Source: Leptodontidium sp. MPI-SDFR-AT-0119 (Eukaryota > Ascomycota > Leotiomycetes > Helotiales > Leptodontidiaceae). Taken from it: DNA of 64,000 nt. Shown here piece by piece: positions 51,151 to 62,105 of the stretch. A model generated the notes under the pieces. That model saw only the letters and a program-made list of their open reading frames with translations, made no database searches and was not told the DNA's origin. The stretch covers positions 620,001 to 684,000 of the forward strand of contig JAHLEZ010000014.1 in assembly GCA_020726505.1 (NCBI GenBank), written 5' to 3'. Position 1 is the stretch's first letter. Each line of letters starts with the position of its first letter. A program made the translations under genes and the position numbers.

Positions 51151-52366
51151 TCACTTCAAGTCGTAGTAGGCCCATCCAAAAGTGCCCTCCGTCATCTCAA
51201 ACCCCCCAAAACCATATTTCCCCCCTTTAACCCCAAGAAATTCATTCATCCACCTCCGCAAACCCTCAAACTTTCCCTCGCTCCCCGCAAAATCTACGAC
51301 TGAAGATACAGTATTCCCTCCATTTGGAAGCCGCCTTATGTCGGCCTCGTCGGTTTTCCAAGTCAGCCTTACGGTCGTCAATCGCTTGAACATCCCTATC
51401 AACGCCCTCCTAAATAACTCGATTTGGTCTCGAGCAGAATATCCGAGGTATAATTCGAGATGCTGAACATTCGAAGCTGCGGTATTGAGTCGGGGCAGGC
51501 GAGAAAGTCGGTGAAGGCCCTGGTTTCGACGGTCATGGCGGGCAAACTAAACAGTATGGGTAATTCGTTGTGTCAGTTGCAGTCCGATGGTAGCATTGAT
51601 TGGGAGGCATGATTTCCAGGTGTCTGAGGCTCATTAGTGTGTCACACAGAAGAATTTTGCACCCTCCAGAACTCGGAATTAAGGGCAATTATGTAATCTC
51701 AACATACAGATTCCAGATGATCTTCCAATTCTCGCGAGGAACCGAAGCATTCTCAAAGATTCGGAAGCTGTCCACGTAGACGCTGTATTGTATAGATTTG
51801 AGGGCAACACCCATGAACTAACCATGCAACTTCGGGTTCGTTTTCAGGAAATTGCCGTGGGCCAGTCTGGATGTGAGGCTTTCGATGTCCTTTAACTGAT
51901 AGGCACGAGTGAATATATGGAAACCTTCCATATACTTTTCGAAGATGAGTAGTCTGAGTTCGGATGGAAGGCGAGCAAGATTGAACTTGGCACTCGAGAC
52001 TGCCTATTGTTAGGATGCTTAGCCGAATTATAAATGAAGCGAACTTACCAGTTGAAAGTCGGAGTGTTGGCTCTTTCAGGTGAACCAAGTCCCAGTCACC
52101 GGTTCGGGATTTTGAATTAAACAATCCTTCTTCGGAGAAATGCTTAGATCAAATACGTGCAAAAACCGCCTGCAAAGATGCAACCCAACATAAAGCCACA
52201 GAATAGCGCAGAGGAGGAAGAAGAGCATATTCCAGTAAACCGAGTCTGTGGTGAAGTAACTCTTGGTTCGGTATATCGAGGATACTGCAAGGGCGAAATA
52301 TAGAAACTCCCAGCCGACGAAGCAAACCCACGAGAGAGCTAGATGGTAGTTTATAATCTGGTGCAT
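51151..52366 (-). pseudogene. Membrane/F-box-like family member A, probably decayed
   Basis: Paralogue of the gene at 49542-50547. From ATG 52366 the first exon encodes two hydrophobic segments (LALSWVCFVGWEFLYFALAV; MLFFLLCAILWLYVGLHL). Near 52130 the reading frame has to change to continue as LVHLKEPTLRLST, which then splices (GTAAGT) to SSAKFNLARLPSELRLLIFE, the F-box-like LPxEL part. A TAG follows at about 51812-51814 (after KLHG), then GVALKSIQYSVYVDSFRIFE. The C-terminal part is open: NVQHLELYLGYSARDQIELF, then RRALIGMFKRLTTVRLTWKT and on to FGWAYYDLK and the stop at 51151. The frameshift and stop suggest decay, though an unrecognised intron could hide one of them. Confidence 0.5.
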
Positions 52367-53211
52367 AATGGATCAACAAAACCCAAATGTAGTTGATTTG
52401 AAATGCTATTTGTCAGTTTTGAAAAATATTTCTTGTGTTCGTCGCTCACGATGGATTTGGACGGGAAATGCTGCTATATATAAATTTACTTTCAGTCACG
52501 ATTTCAATCACTATACTGTCAGTCTAATTGCATTTTTAAGCGAGTTTAACGTAGATGGAAACTAAGTAGTCGGTGTGAGGTCGGCGTGACCAATGGTACA
52601 ACAGACGCAAGTGTTCATCACTGTTTGCCCTAAAGCTGGCCCAGGACCTATCATATCACCACAGCACTAACCTAGACATAGGTTAGTAGACTATATCCGA
52701 AAATAATTGCAACTAGCTATCGTTAATTGGATCTTGAAAAGGCCCTAAAGCTTGAAGACCACCAGAACACAAAAGAAAATTCTAAAACAAGCCACCCAAA
52801 CAGCAGCAAATTACTATGCGATGTCCAGAAATTATTCTTATCATCCTTCGGCAGAGAAGAGAAGGGTAGATTCAGTTTCAATATGCCAGGGAGATCTGCT
52901 TGCCTTGCCTCTGCAATGCCCTGGTCTTGTAAATAACTACTTGTTTGGTTTAACGCATAAATTAGCGGGGGGAGGAAAGTGACACGATCGATGGTTCGGC
53001 CGATGAGCACCTACCTGATTTCCTCGAGAGCATTCCCTTCAAAATTTAAATTGTTATTTAGACTGCTTAATAACTGTTACAATGATGTAAAGACTCGACA
53101 CCACGTTTCCTGTAAAAGTCTATCTCATATCAAGGACAAACACACAAATGATCCCATTTAGCTACACACTCTGAATCCGAAAAGCCGCAAACTTCATTGA
53201 TGATATTATCT
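52367..53211. other. Spacer without a recognised gene
   Basis: A minus-strand frame at 52723-53010 has one hydrophobic segment (LLLFGWLVLEFSFVFWW) and could be a scrap of a third family member, but I cannot align it. Confidence 0.4.
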
Positions 53212-53375
53212 TCTGCACTTCCAGGCACAGAACTTATAAGAACGCTGAAGATATAAGCGAAAATGTCTCCAGAAATAAGCAGTACGCATTGCAATTAATA
53301 GTCTAGGAATCCGTGGCTACGAATATGCCGGCACGTATCGTCACGGTGGACGTTTATATTTGGGAGGACAGTGTT
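53212..53375 (+). pseudogene. 2EXR-domain gene fragment, truncated copy
   Basis: Matches 57338-57620 in the same orientation: GCACTTCCAGGCACAGAA, then AAATGTC-CCAGAAA, GAATCCG-GGCT, CCGGCACGTATCGTC and CGGTGGA. About 127 bp present in the longer copy are missing between TACGCA and TTGCAATT. It has several stops and cannot be expressed as a domain. Confidence 0.65.
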
Positions 53376-53943
53376 TCTAGGAGACACTTCTCAGTCGACG
53401 ACTTCTAACTTTTTTGATCTTGACCAAGCTACGTTTGTGTGTCCACAACATAAGCTGCAGGAAAGGTTTGCGCCAACAGTTAGGGTTGCTGACAGTGCAA
53501 TGCGCGCAATCGTCCTCAATTCGGAGCAAAATGATGGGCTCAGTAATGTATGCCAAGGACACCAGCACCCATATACTGTCTCAAATTACACATGTCACCA
53601 ATGCAGAGACAAGCAGATATTCAGTACTGGTGTAATATTATCGATTTAGTACTATTGATTGTGATCTAGCAAGGAAGACAAGCGCTGCCATTCTGTAAGC
53701 ATCTCCGCTTCTCTCCTCTTGATCTTTGTTACACCTCTAAGCTGGAGTCCCTTCCCTTCCCTTCCCTTTCGTTCCCTTTCCAAAGCTACCGTCCTCTATT
53801 TTCCAAAATCCCCCTGAAAACTAGGTATTACATATTTTTCAATACACTACAAATAAATTCTATTTAGATATTAAAAAGTACGAAACGCCGTTTGATCATA
53901 CTTCGAGACCCTCACACGCCAATGCCGATATTTCTGGGTAGCC

Positions 53944-55842
53944 TCAGTAAAACTCCGGCAAACTCCCAAGACTGGGTATGGGCTGAGAGCAGTCCCAATT
54001 CCGCTTAAACGCGACAGCAGGCAAGTATCCACCCTGCAGACCAGCCTGGTAGCTCCACAAGGGAGCCGACTCAGTCTTCCAGGTCCAGTAGAACCAACCC
54101 CACGACTTTTCAAACGTGAACATCTGTGCCTCGGCCCACGTCTGCAGGAACAGCTTGTACTCCGGGCTGAAGGTAGATGAGTCAGCGTTGGCCATGTCGC
54201 AGTTGCATTGGTCGTTTTGAGTCGGACAAGCGGGCGAGTTTGAACCGTAGAAGGTCCCGGTCCAACGAGCTCCGGTCCCTACACCATTCAGGGCCACTGC
54301 ACAGTCACTGTCTGCCTGCGACCATTCGCCCACCATGACTGGACCAAACCCGGTTGTTGGGCTCATACCAGCGTTGAGCTGGTCGGCCCACCCCTTGCAT
54401 GCATATGAGATGCGATCCGTGTGCTTGAACTTAAGCAGGGCGTTATCGAAAATGGTGTATTCGTGGACGTCGAGGGCAAGGGAGTCTCCATACCCTGTTA
54501 ATTTCCCATGCCAGGGATCCAAACCGCGCATCGACTCACTGAAGACCTGAGTAGCGCTGATACCATTGTCATGGACGATCTGGTACGCCTTCTGTGTCCA
54601 GGCGATGAGATCATCTTGCGGGATTGATTTGGCGGGCTCATTAACGAGGCCATAGAAAGCCACGATATTCTTGTAGCGGTCCTGAGCGAAGAATTTGGAC
54701 AGCTGATCGTGAATATCCAGCGTCCGTTGGGCGTTGGTACTACCATCTGGGCCGGTTATCCAGTTGACCGTTCCATCCCGTCCACTATGGTTCCACCCGT
54801 TCTGGCTGCCAGGCACGCCGTGAAGGTCGAGTTTCACGCGGAGACCGTACTTGCGCGCCCACTCGATGCCGCGAAGGAGATAGCGCCACGATACGCCGAA
54901 CACATACGGGTCGTCGTCGAATGTTTTCACTGCCCAATACGAAAACGGGATACGTATGTGGTCCAGACCTGCAGCAGCAATGGATCTGAAGTCATCTTCA
55001 GTGATGAAAGTAGCGTAGTGCTTTTCCAACGTCGCAGCGGCTTTCTCTGGCCCAAGCTTCTTACACAACGAGTATTCGTCCTTCAGGCTCGAATCGGACT
55101 CGAACAGTGAAGGGGTAATGAAGGGTTCAAGAGCGAGCCATCCTCCTATACTTACTCCACGGAAAGGCTGGTTGCTGTAGGAGCCCCACGGTTTGCTTAG
55201 TGGGGGGACGTTTGGGTTCGCTTGCTTGGAGTTGTCCCAGGACGAATTCAGGCCCAGGATGGGAAGACCGCCCACTGTCTCATCCGTAAATGTGCAATTG
55301 AAGCCCGTCATATCCAGCCATGATGTCGGGTCCTGCCATGTGTCTTTCGCATTTGAAGGAATGTCATCGGAACTTGAGCATGCCCCTGGTGTACTGGTGG
55401 GCTTCGACGAAGATTTGGATGATGCACTAGAAGTCACAGTTGAGGAACCAGACGGCCGGATTGAAGAACTAGAACTCTCGGTTGGAGAGCCAGGAGTCCC
55501 AGATGCAGACGCGGAAGTGGCAGCAGACGAACCAGGGTTCTCCGCTGCAGCGACGGTAGCCGGCGTTGATTTCGAGTGAACGTTAATGACATCTTTCGCG
55601 ATGAGAGCTCCTACGATCGCTCCCGCAATTGCGAGGATCGCTATGATACCTGCGATCCAAAGCCCTACCGCGTGTTAAAAATCTGCATCAGTGGTGGGGG
55701 GTTGGAAGGGGGGGGGGGAATCCATAACCAACTCACAAAGCGGTCTTATCTTCCTCTTTTTTCCTGAAATTCCTGCATCATCTCCTGCTCCTACAGCCGT
55801 CGTTGCGTGCAGCCTCTCCGTGCTACTTTCGGCGCCGATCAT
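53944..55842 (-). CDS. Membrane-anchored exo-beta-1,3-glucanase, GH5 family
   Basis: Releases glucose from beta-1,3-glucan; fungal members remodel cell wall. Exons on the minus strand are 55737-55842 and 53944-55664 (72-bp intron, GTGAGT donor), giving 608 residues. The frame rejoins as KIRPLWLWIAGII. Topology is type II: a basic cytoplasmic stretch (GKKRKIRP), one hydrophobic helix at about 36-58, then a Ser/Thr/Pro-rich stalk to about residue 120, as in the Aspergillus ExgD group. The catalytic domain starts near 165 (FRGVSIGGWLALEPFITPSL). The acid/base Glu is in GLVNEPA near 375 and the nucleophile Glu in VMVGEWSQAD near 481. The substrate-site word HGVPGSQNGWNHSG is present, and many Cys residues suggest a secreted fold. 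The intron contains an 11-G run. Intact; shorter than ExgD. Confidence 0.94.
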
Positions 55843-57377
55843 TCCCTCTACCTTGTCTCTCGTGGCGCACTCTTGCCAGTGCTACCGATTCTTAGACTAC
55901 TATTCAGCGGATCGTTGAACGGCCTTATATGCCTTCATATACGCGATGCTGCTTCCACTGTAATATGATGAGATGACCACGCGACTGGAGGGAGATGGGC
56001 GAGCGCTGTCGCAAATGGATCACAGCGTCTGGCCTCGTATGGTGGGAGGTCCTGGATAGACGTGTGGCTGTGTCCCTCGTGTCCGGTGGACAAGCACGTA
56101 CAAGCACGAAGATCGAGGAACCGGATCACGCGTTGTTACTTGCGGCTGCGAGATCCATGAGGGGTCGGCGGCCATCTATATAAAGCCAGGTGAAGGATCC
56201 CGAAGAGGTGGTTGCAATTTAATGACCTGACGGGGGGCTAGCACGTTTTAGGCTGCCCACATTGCGGCCAAGCCAGGGGTAATACGAGTCAAAGAAGCAA
56301 CAGGGGCGGTGTCTCCTTGTGAATAACACGAGGGAGAGGGAAATTAAACAGGTCATTTGAGATGAGAGAGAGCGCGCCTAGCAAATGGACGTCATGTGTT
56401 TAAATACAATGAGGTTGAATTAGTATTGTTCGGTAAATTATGAAGCTATATCGCTACCTAGTCAGCTAGTCACGTATTTCTTTCACAAGGCGGATCCAAA
56501 ATCTACCCCAGCAGGAGACCTTACAAGGGAGCAGAAACGGGCACACAGGAGGACAAAATAGGTTCCACAGGATCTGCTCAGGCTCTACTTAGGGCTCTGC
56601 TCAGGTTCTGCTCAGACATGCTCACTCTCGGCTCAGATTGAAGTAGAAGTTGTTCACGCCCAGAGACTAAACCAGCCAAAGGGAAAATTAATCCTGAGTC
56701 TATGAGTATTTGGAAGCAAGCGAGAGTATTAGGTTCCGCTAGCTTTCGATTGATCTGATGCTATGGAATTTACCCACCACTCGGCAAGACTATTTCGACG
56801 TCTAGTCAGGTGCAAATAATTAGTCTGAGGATGGAGCACCGAGTGCATTCATTTGACAAACATCAACCCTCACCCTAGAATGATGGAATCTCACAATCTT
56901 GTGATAGCAATTTATTATGTTTGCCCTGGCCAGTGATTCGTGACAGCGACAGAAAATCATTCAATGTAGACCTCTGTCGTAGAGTTTATATCTCGCACAC
57001 TGTTTCATGTGCCCTTCTCTGGGACATGAGGTCCTGAGCCAAAAATCTGCCGGTTCTTACAAGCATGTCTACGCTCAGTGTCACATTTTTCAAGCACCGG
57101 GCCTCTTTGTGACTGGATGCCTCGAACTAGTTTTGAGAGAGTGGCATAGGAAGTAAAAAATGAAGCTTCCCAAGCCTCAAAGTATTCGCTCGCAGCGCAG
57201 GCCCAAACTCTACTCCCAACAAACACAAAGCCGAACCAAACCCTCATAATCTTTATCGGCTAGATCTACAACCGTCCTTGGCTTCTTCCTACAGTAAGTT
57301 ACCTCGCAACTCCTATTCTCTTATCGTTCGCACTTCCAGGCACAGAAGCAAAAAGAACGCCAGACACAGAGGCAAAA
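55843..57377. other. Spacer between GH5 and the 2EXR relic
   Basis: About 1.5 kb. Near 56570-56640 the words CTGCTCAGG, CTCTGCTCAG and GGCTCAG recur as a short imperfect repeat. No gene recognised. The first part should hold the GH5 promoter. Confidence 0.5.
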
Positions 57378-58210
57378 ATGTCCCCAGAAACGAGCGATAC
57401 GCACGACCTATGTAACCTTACCTATAAAGGAAACTCATCGGCCATGCTGTCGACCTTAGAGGGAGCAGCAACAGCAATCCCATCAAACGCGCAATGGTCG
57501 CGGTGGTAGCATTTGCGAAATTCGCTGAGCTGCCTATAGAGCTGCAATTGATGGTCTGGGAATCCGCGGCTGCAGATATACCGGCACGTATCGTCGCGGT
57601 GGATGTCATATTTGGGAAGGGAGCTACAAAGTTTAGCAATCGAACTCGAGTACCAAGACTGCTTCAGACCTACAGGGCTCCTCGACGAGTTTCGGAGAAA
57701 TTGTATGATACGAATATCGCGTCTGACGACCGCATTATTCGGCTGGATGGAGCGAAAGACACGGTTTTGTTATTTAGGTCCGAGGGGTGGAGGGTGCATA
57801 GCGTGAGTGCTGGAATTGATCTAACTGAAGTTAGAAGTCATTGTGCCTTGCGTGGAACGTATGTATACTTCATTTGGGCATGACGATCCGACAACAGACA
57901 TACTGGTGCAAACACTTCGGTCTGACACTTCGGACAGCACGTCTTCAAGAGCATCGGAGGGCTGGCTATCGTGAGTAATGGGTACTGGCTGGATGGATTG
58001 TGTTTTTATCAGATGTGGAAGGCGTTTTGAGTCAAGTACGTACAAGATGCGTGTCCGGATCTGGAAGTGTATCTGTCGATGATACAGACTGAAATCACAC
58101 ACGAGCGAACGTTGAGGCTTTTGCAGAATCCGGACGAACAGTTGGACTTGATGGAGTTGATGCCTTTCCGGCAGGACCCAGGTCCGGCCTTCGTTTGGTT
58201 GATGAAATGA
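57378..58210 (+). pseudogene. 2EXR-domain protein, probably damaged
   Basis: 2EXR proteins are a large fungal family of unknown function. The domain core is clear: KFAELPIELQLMVWESAAAD, then IPARIVAVDV, TRVPRLLQTYRAPRRVSEKL and a DGAKDTVLLF motif at 57494-57780. A start ATG at 57378 (MSPETSDTHD) is in another frame and meets a stop just before the domain, so a frameshift or missed intron separates them. Downstream, GYWLDGLCFYQMWKAF ends in TGA near 58030. The same frame then continues as ACPDLEVYLSMIQTEITHER and FRQDPGPAFVWLMK to a stop at 58208-58210. Splicing between the two halves was not resolved. Family call is good; whether it is functional is doubtful. Confidence 0.6.
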
Positions 58211-58871
58211 CTCTGGAAGCCGAGAATAAAATCAAAGTACCGCAGGGTCTACCACAGGTTCCAACTACAGCGACAAATTCCAAGAGCCTAATTCTATTCG
58301 ATGACTAGAAAGCTATATGAAGCGGGTCTCTAGGTAGATTAGCGGAAGCGAAGAAAATTAAATAGAGCAAACAACACGCAAAGTATTGGTAGGCACTTGA
58401 CATAATGCTGCAGATAGATCCGATAGAAACCTAGATAGCCTTTTCATGGGTAACAATAAATCCAACTGCAAAGAATCATGTGCACATTTAGCCTTTGACT
58501 CCCACGATTCAGAGCTCCCCATTTTCAAGAGTTTGGAGGAAGATAGGAACACTTCGCGATGGAAACGAGGAGGTATAATTTGCACTTACAAGTTGAAATG
58601 CATAATTGCGGGAACACAAGTTCAAGACAACATAAGACGGACAGAACGATATACTGCATCTACTCTCAGTTCACCAATTGCGAGAACTGTGGCAGTAGAA
58701 TCGAGGACGCAACAAGCGGTTCGCAATGTTCAGTCCTCGAGATTCGAACCCATCGGTCACCTCAACAGCAACAACTTTCGAATGGGGAACGAACAGGCGG
58801 CGAAATTGTGGAATTCCCATGCCCTCGCATCCGTGCTATATGTACACCCTCCTAATCGTCCTATTCCAGTC
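58211..58871. other. Spacer downstream of NDUFA2
   Basis: About 660 bp. Open frames on the plus strand (58446-58934) overlap the last exon of NDUFA2 in the opposite sense and show no domain. Confidence 0.5.
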
Positions 58872-59480
58872 TCATATTCCCGTCTTCACCAACCCCGTAA
58901 CCTTCTCCTCGATTTCCTTATCCGACAGCCCTAGTCCAATTAGCACAGATTACTCCTCAATATCTGCCACGAGTATCTGCTCTCTTCAGAGGCCAACTCA
59001 CCAGCTAACGACTCGCTCTTCTCTTGTCCAAACTCTGCTCAACATTAGCCCCATTCCCGAACTGCCTCTTTCCTCCCAGCCGTAGCGATGCTAGACTTGG
59101 TAGAAGGAGGATGGTGGAGACTGACCATATCTTGCGTAGACTCTCGGTTGTGTACCAGCTGCTTCGCGGAGCATGATCGGCGTGTGTGGGTTGTTCTTCT
59201 TCATGGTTGGGTATGCGCGCGCGAGGAATGATCTGGAGGGCATCACAAATCAGTACTGCTCTCGACTCAAAGCCAATTGCCTTCCCACTCAATCCCAGAC
59301 CCCTTCCGCTGCCTCCTGCTTTCTCGATCCGCCAATGTGGCTAGCCCTCTCAATCCGAATCCCAAGCCCCGTCCATATCCAGATATAAACTCACCTCGTT
59401 GCACCACTATGCTCGCCCGTCTGGCAGAACAGGAACCGCACCTCCTTTAACGTCTGCGAGAAAGCGTATTTGGCCGACAT
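58872..59480 (-). CDS. NDUFA2: Complex I subunit NDUFA2 (B8, 10.5 kDa)
   Basis: Accessory subunit of mitochondrial NADH:ubiquinone oxidoreductase with a thioredoxin-like L51/S25/CI-B8 fold, matrix side. Four exons on the minus strand: 59395-59480, 59126-59232, 59002-59034 and 58872-58930, giving 94 residues, the normal size. The splices build MSAKYAFSQTLKEVRFLFCQ, then the family signature RSFLARAYPTMKKNNPHTPI with LREAAGTQPRVYARY, and finally EFGQEKSESLAGLSDKEIEE plus KVTGLVKTGI. All introns have GT..AG ends (GTGAGT, GTCAGT, GTGAGT). The third exon is only 33 nt. The gene is easy to miss because no single exon gives a long frame. It is divergent from the pyruvate-carrier gene with 460 bp between start codons. 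Confidence 0.93.
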
Positions 59481-59940
59481 CTTGTCTTTATTTACTTCCT
59501 CTCCGTTGTGGTGAAATTCGTTCAATTGGTCCCTAGCAGCTCGTCGCAACTCTCCTCTGATGTCCAAAGCTCGTCGTTAAAGCTCCTTGGATAAGCCTGC
59601 ACAAGTGGCACTAAATATCATAGTTGTGCAAATGCAGGTCGACGCCAAGACATGCATAAACGCCGATAGGGCCGCCCGCATTTGTCCGCCGAACCTCAAC
59701 ATTTCGGACCTCTCGATTTCAAGCTTCAGTTGAAGAGAACGTCCTCATTTCTGGATCTCCATCTCCACTCCACCACTTCATCTCGCGCACGTACACCCAT
59801 TTAATTGGATCCTCTTCCCCTACTCCCACATCTCGAAAATCAATTGCGCACTTCCCTTCCGGAATCAACAAAACCGAGTTCGGAGTCTTTATTTTCCCTA
59901 CAAATACAATAGAGTCACACTTCACACTCTCTCTGCCAAC
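59481..59940. promoter_or_regulatory. Shared divergent promoter of NDUFA2 and the pyruvate carrier
   Basis: The 460 bp between two head-to-head start codons must hold both promoters. CCATTTAATTGGATCC near 59796 includes ATTGG, a CCAAT box in reverse, and GTGGTGAAATTCG lies near the NDUFA2 start. The element assignment is inference; the divergent arrangement is seen. Confidence 0.6.
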
Positions 59941-60829
59941 ATGCCCGCACCAAGCACACTGATGCGCGCCGCGCGCCCGGCTTTCCGCTCTCAGTTCTTC
60001 AACTCACAAGCTGCTGGGGCTTTCCGGTCGAGCAGGAATGCTAGGTTTGGAGGATATGGTGGTGCGGGGAAGAGATGGCAGAGCACGGCTGCGCCAGAGG
60101 CGGCTGCTCAGAGCTGGTTTACGAGGATGTGGAATAGTCCTATTGGATTGAAGACTGTGCATTTCTGGTGAGTTGTTTTTGTTTTGGAACTGGTAGGGAG
60201 GTGGGGGGATACAGATGAAGAGGAGAAAGGAAGAGTGATCGATTTGAATAATGGCTAATTGATATATTTTAGGGCTCCTGTTATGAAGGTACTTGCCCCC
60301 GTCTTGTTATCCCTCGAGTGATATACGACATCTCCGATTTTTTGCAAAAGAGATGAAGAGAATGACGCTCCTTTCGTCTCAACGGACCCTTCAATGCTCA
60401 AAACCATACGTATGGAGTATGGACATAAGCTAACAAACTGAAAGTGGTCAATTGTCCTAGCAGGCATCTCAGACATGTACCGCCCAGTTGAGAAGCTCTC
60501 CCTCACCCAAAACGCAGCCCTCACAGCGACTGGATTGATCTGGACTCGATGGTGCTTGATCATTAAGCCAAGAAACATTCTGTAAGCCTCCCCATTCGCA
60601 CCTCGAGCACACGACAATTGTCGAGATCTGATCCTTAGCTAACACAACCAGCCTCGCAACCGTCAACTTCTTCCTCGGAATGGTCGGTATCATCCAAGTA
60701 ACCCGCATCACAGCCTACAACTATAGCAAAGGCAAGTCAGCTGGAGCCCAGATTGAGGAGGCGAAGGAGAGCGTGAAGGAGACTGCGGTAGGATTGAAGG
60801 AGGATGCTGTTAAGGCTGTTAAGTCTTAG
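59941..60829 (+). CDS. MPC2: Mitochondrial pyruvate carrier subunit (MPC2/3 type)
   Basis: Inner-membrane subunit that imports pyruvate as an MPC heterodimer. Exons 59941-60167, 60273-60288, 60445-60581 and 60652-60829 give 185 residues. The N-terminus is Arg/Ser/Ala-rich without acidic residues for about 50 positions, a presequence-like leader longer than in yeast Mpc2. Conserved core: WNSPIGLKTVHFWAPVMKWS, then VLAGISDMYRPVEKLSLTQN, AALTATGLIWTRWCLIIKPR and NILLATVNFFLGMVGIIQVT. Three hydrophobic segments are visible. Exon 2 is only 16 nt (completing the Trp codon, then Ala-Pro-Val-Met-Lys). The C-terminal 30 residues are charged (Glu/Lys) and variable. Intact. It is an MPC2/MPC3-class rather than MPC1-class subunit by its length and the LTQNAALTATGLIWTR block. 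Confidence 0.94.
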
Positions 60830-61473
60830 ACTTTGCGGTTAGGCATTTAAGGGTAGATCTGGGCGGAGGATGGAGGGTGGGAAGTGGGAGTGAGGGGTAG
60901 TTTGGGAGACTCATGGAGATGTACGAAAGTTCAGCAATGCGAAAGGCTTCTGGAGAACGGGACAATGCAGAGAGAGAGATAGAGAGAGCTTGCTTTACAT
61001 GGGCGGTTTTGCATTACATTTCCATACACGATGCGCTCGCGCGTGTGTTCTCTGACAGCTATCTTCTGAAAGAGCCATTTCGGAATAGTTAATCCTGCAA
61101 TGATTTTTCAGAGCCCTTTCCAAACATTCTCGAGATGCTTCAATATGCTCATTGCACCCAGGCCCGCTCGCTTGCCTGACATCTACTTCCCCACCCGTTC
61201 TCAAGGCCATAATAGACCAAGCTAGAAGTTGCTGCACTTCTCCATTGCTTCTGTGAGAGGGGATGCCCAACCCTCCTTTCTGGCGCTGGGAAAAGGTAAC
61301 ACTATCATCCGGTCGAAGCCGCGATGAATAATTCTTCCCCAGCTTTCAGTAAATACCTGCATCAAGCCTTTAAACGCCCTCCCCCATATCCAAACAGTAA
61401 TATACACCGCAACGAATATCATACCATACCAAATCGTATCAACACTTCTCTCTGCACATCGTATCGTATCATA
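60830..61473. other. Spacer between convergent MPC2 and CBP4
   Basis: About 640 bp with no gene seen; both flanking genes end here. Confidence 0.6.
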
Positions 61474-62105
61474 TCACAGACTTCCTCCAGGAACAGGCTT
61501 GACCACATCATTCCGCATCTCCTCTTTCCGTTTCCGCATCTCTTCGATCAGTTTGGCTTGTTCTGCGATCTTGCCGTCGCGGGTTTTGCGCTCGTCGAGT
61601 TCGGCTGCTACCCAGACTGTTGTTGGGGGAGGAAATGTCAGTATTTTTCTGTTCGAACTATCCTGACCAACCTAACCCCCTCGTTCCTCGAATGACATCA
61701 AACCTTCAACCATTCCCCTCCCCCTCCCCCTCCTCCATCGCAATCTCAATACTAAACAGAAAGCAAGAGAAAGGATAAAACATACTCGGCTTATCACTCT
61801 TCGAATACTCCCTAAGCTTCATGGCGAAATGATCAAAGTCCTCCTGCTTCTGCAGCCTGTTCTCCAGACTCCTCTTCTGCAGCTCCGGGTTGTATTTCTG
61901 GAAGAGCTCTTCTTCTGTTGGGGACACCCAGATGACGAGCGCCGGGCCGCCGATACAGCATACTGCTCCGCTGGAGGGGGAAGGTTGGTTAGTTGCTGGT
62001 TTGTGCTTCTTGGTTTGTTGCGTTTTGTGGGAGGGGAGGGGGAGAAGCGTACGCTGCGAGCATCTTCCCGTACATAGCCCAGTTTGTACGTGGTTTGGGT
62101 GGCAT
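61474..62105 (-). CDS. CBP4: CBP4, assembly factor of the cytochrome bc1 complex
   Basis: Inner-membrane factor needed to assemble cytochrome b into complex III. Three exons on the minus strand: 62053-62105, 61786-61970 and 61474-61616, giving 126 residues, normal for fungal Cbp4. The product starts [20 protein letters not shown], then one membrane helix ([13 protein letters not shown]), the signature [20 protein letters not shown] (here [20 protein letters not shown]), the block [20 protein letters not shown], and a charged C-terminal tail with [10 protein letters not shown]. Donors are GTACGC and GTATGT, all introns end in AG, and the phases agree. Intact. Confidence 0.94.

Noticed and set aside
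58730..58790. tRNA-like T-loop word (GGTTCGAATC on the minus strand)
   Set aside because: The flanking bases do not pair into a T stem and no acceptor or anticodon stem could be built.
59719..59925. 68-codon minus-strand frame between NDUFA2 and MPC2
   Set aside because: Lies wholly inside the shared divergent promoter; no homology recognised.
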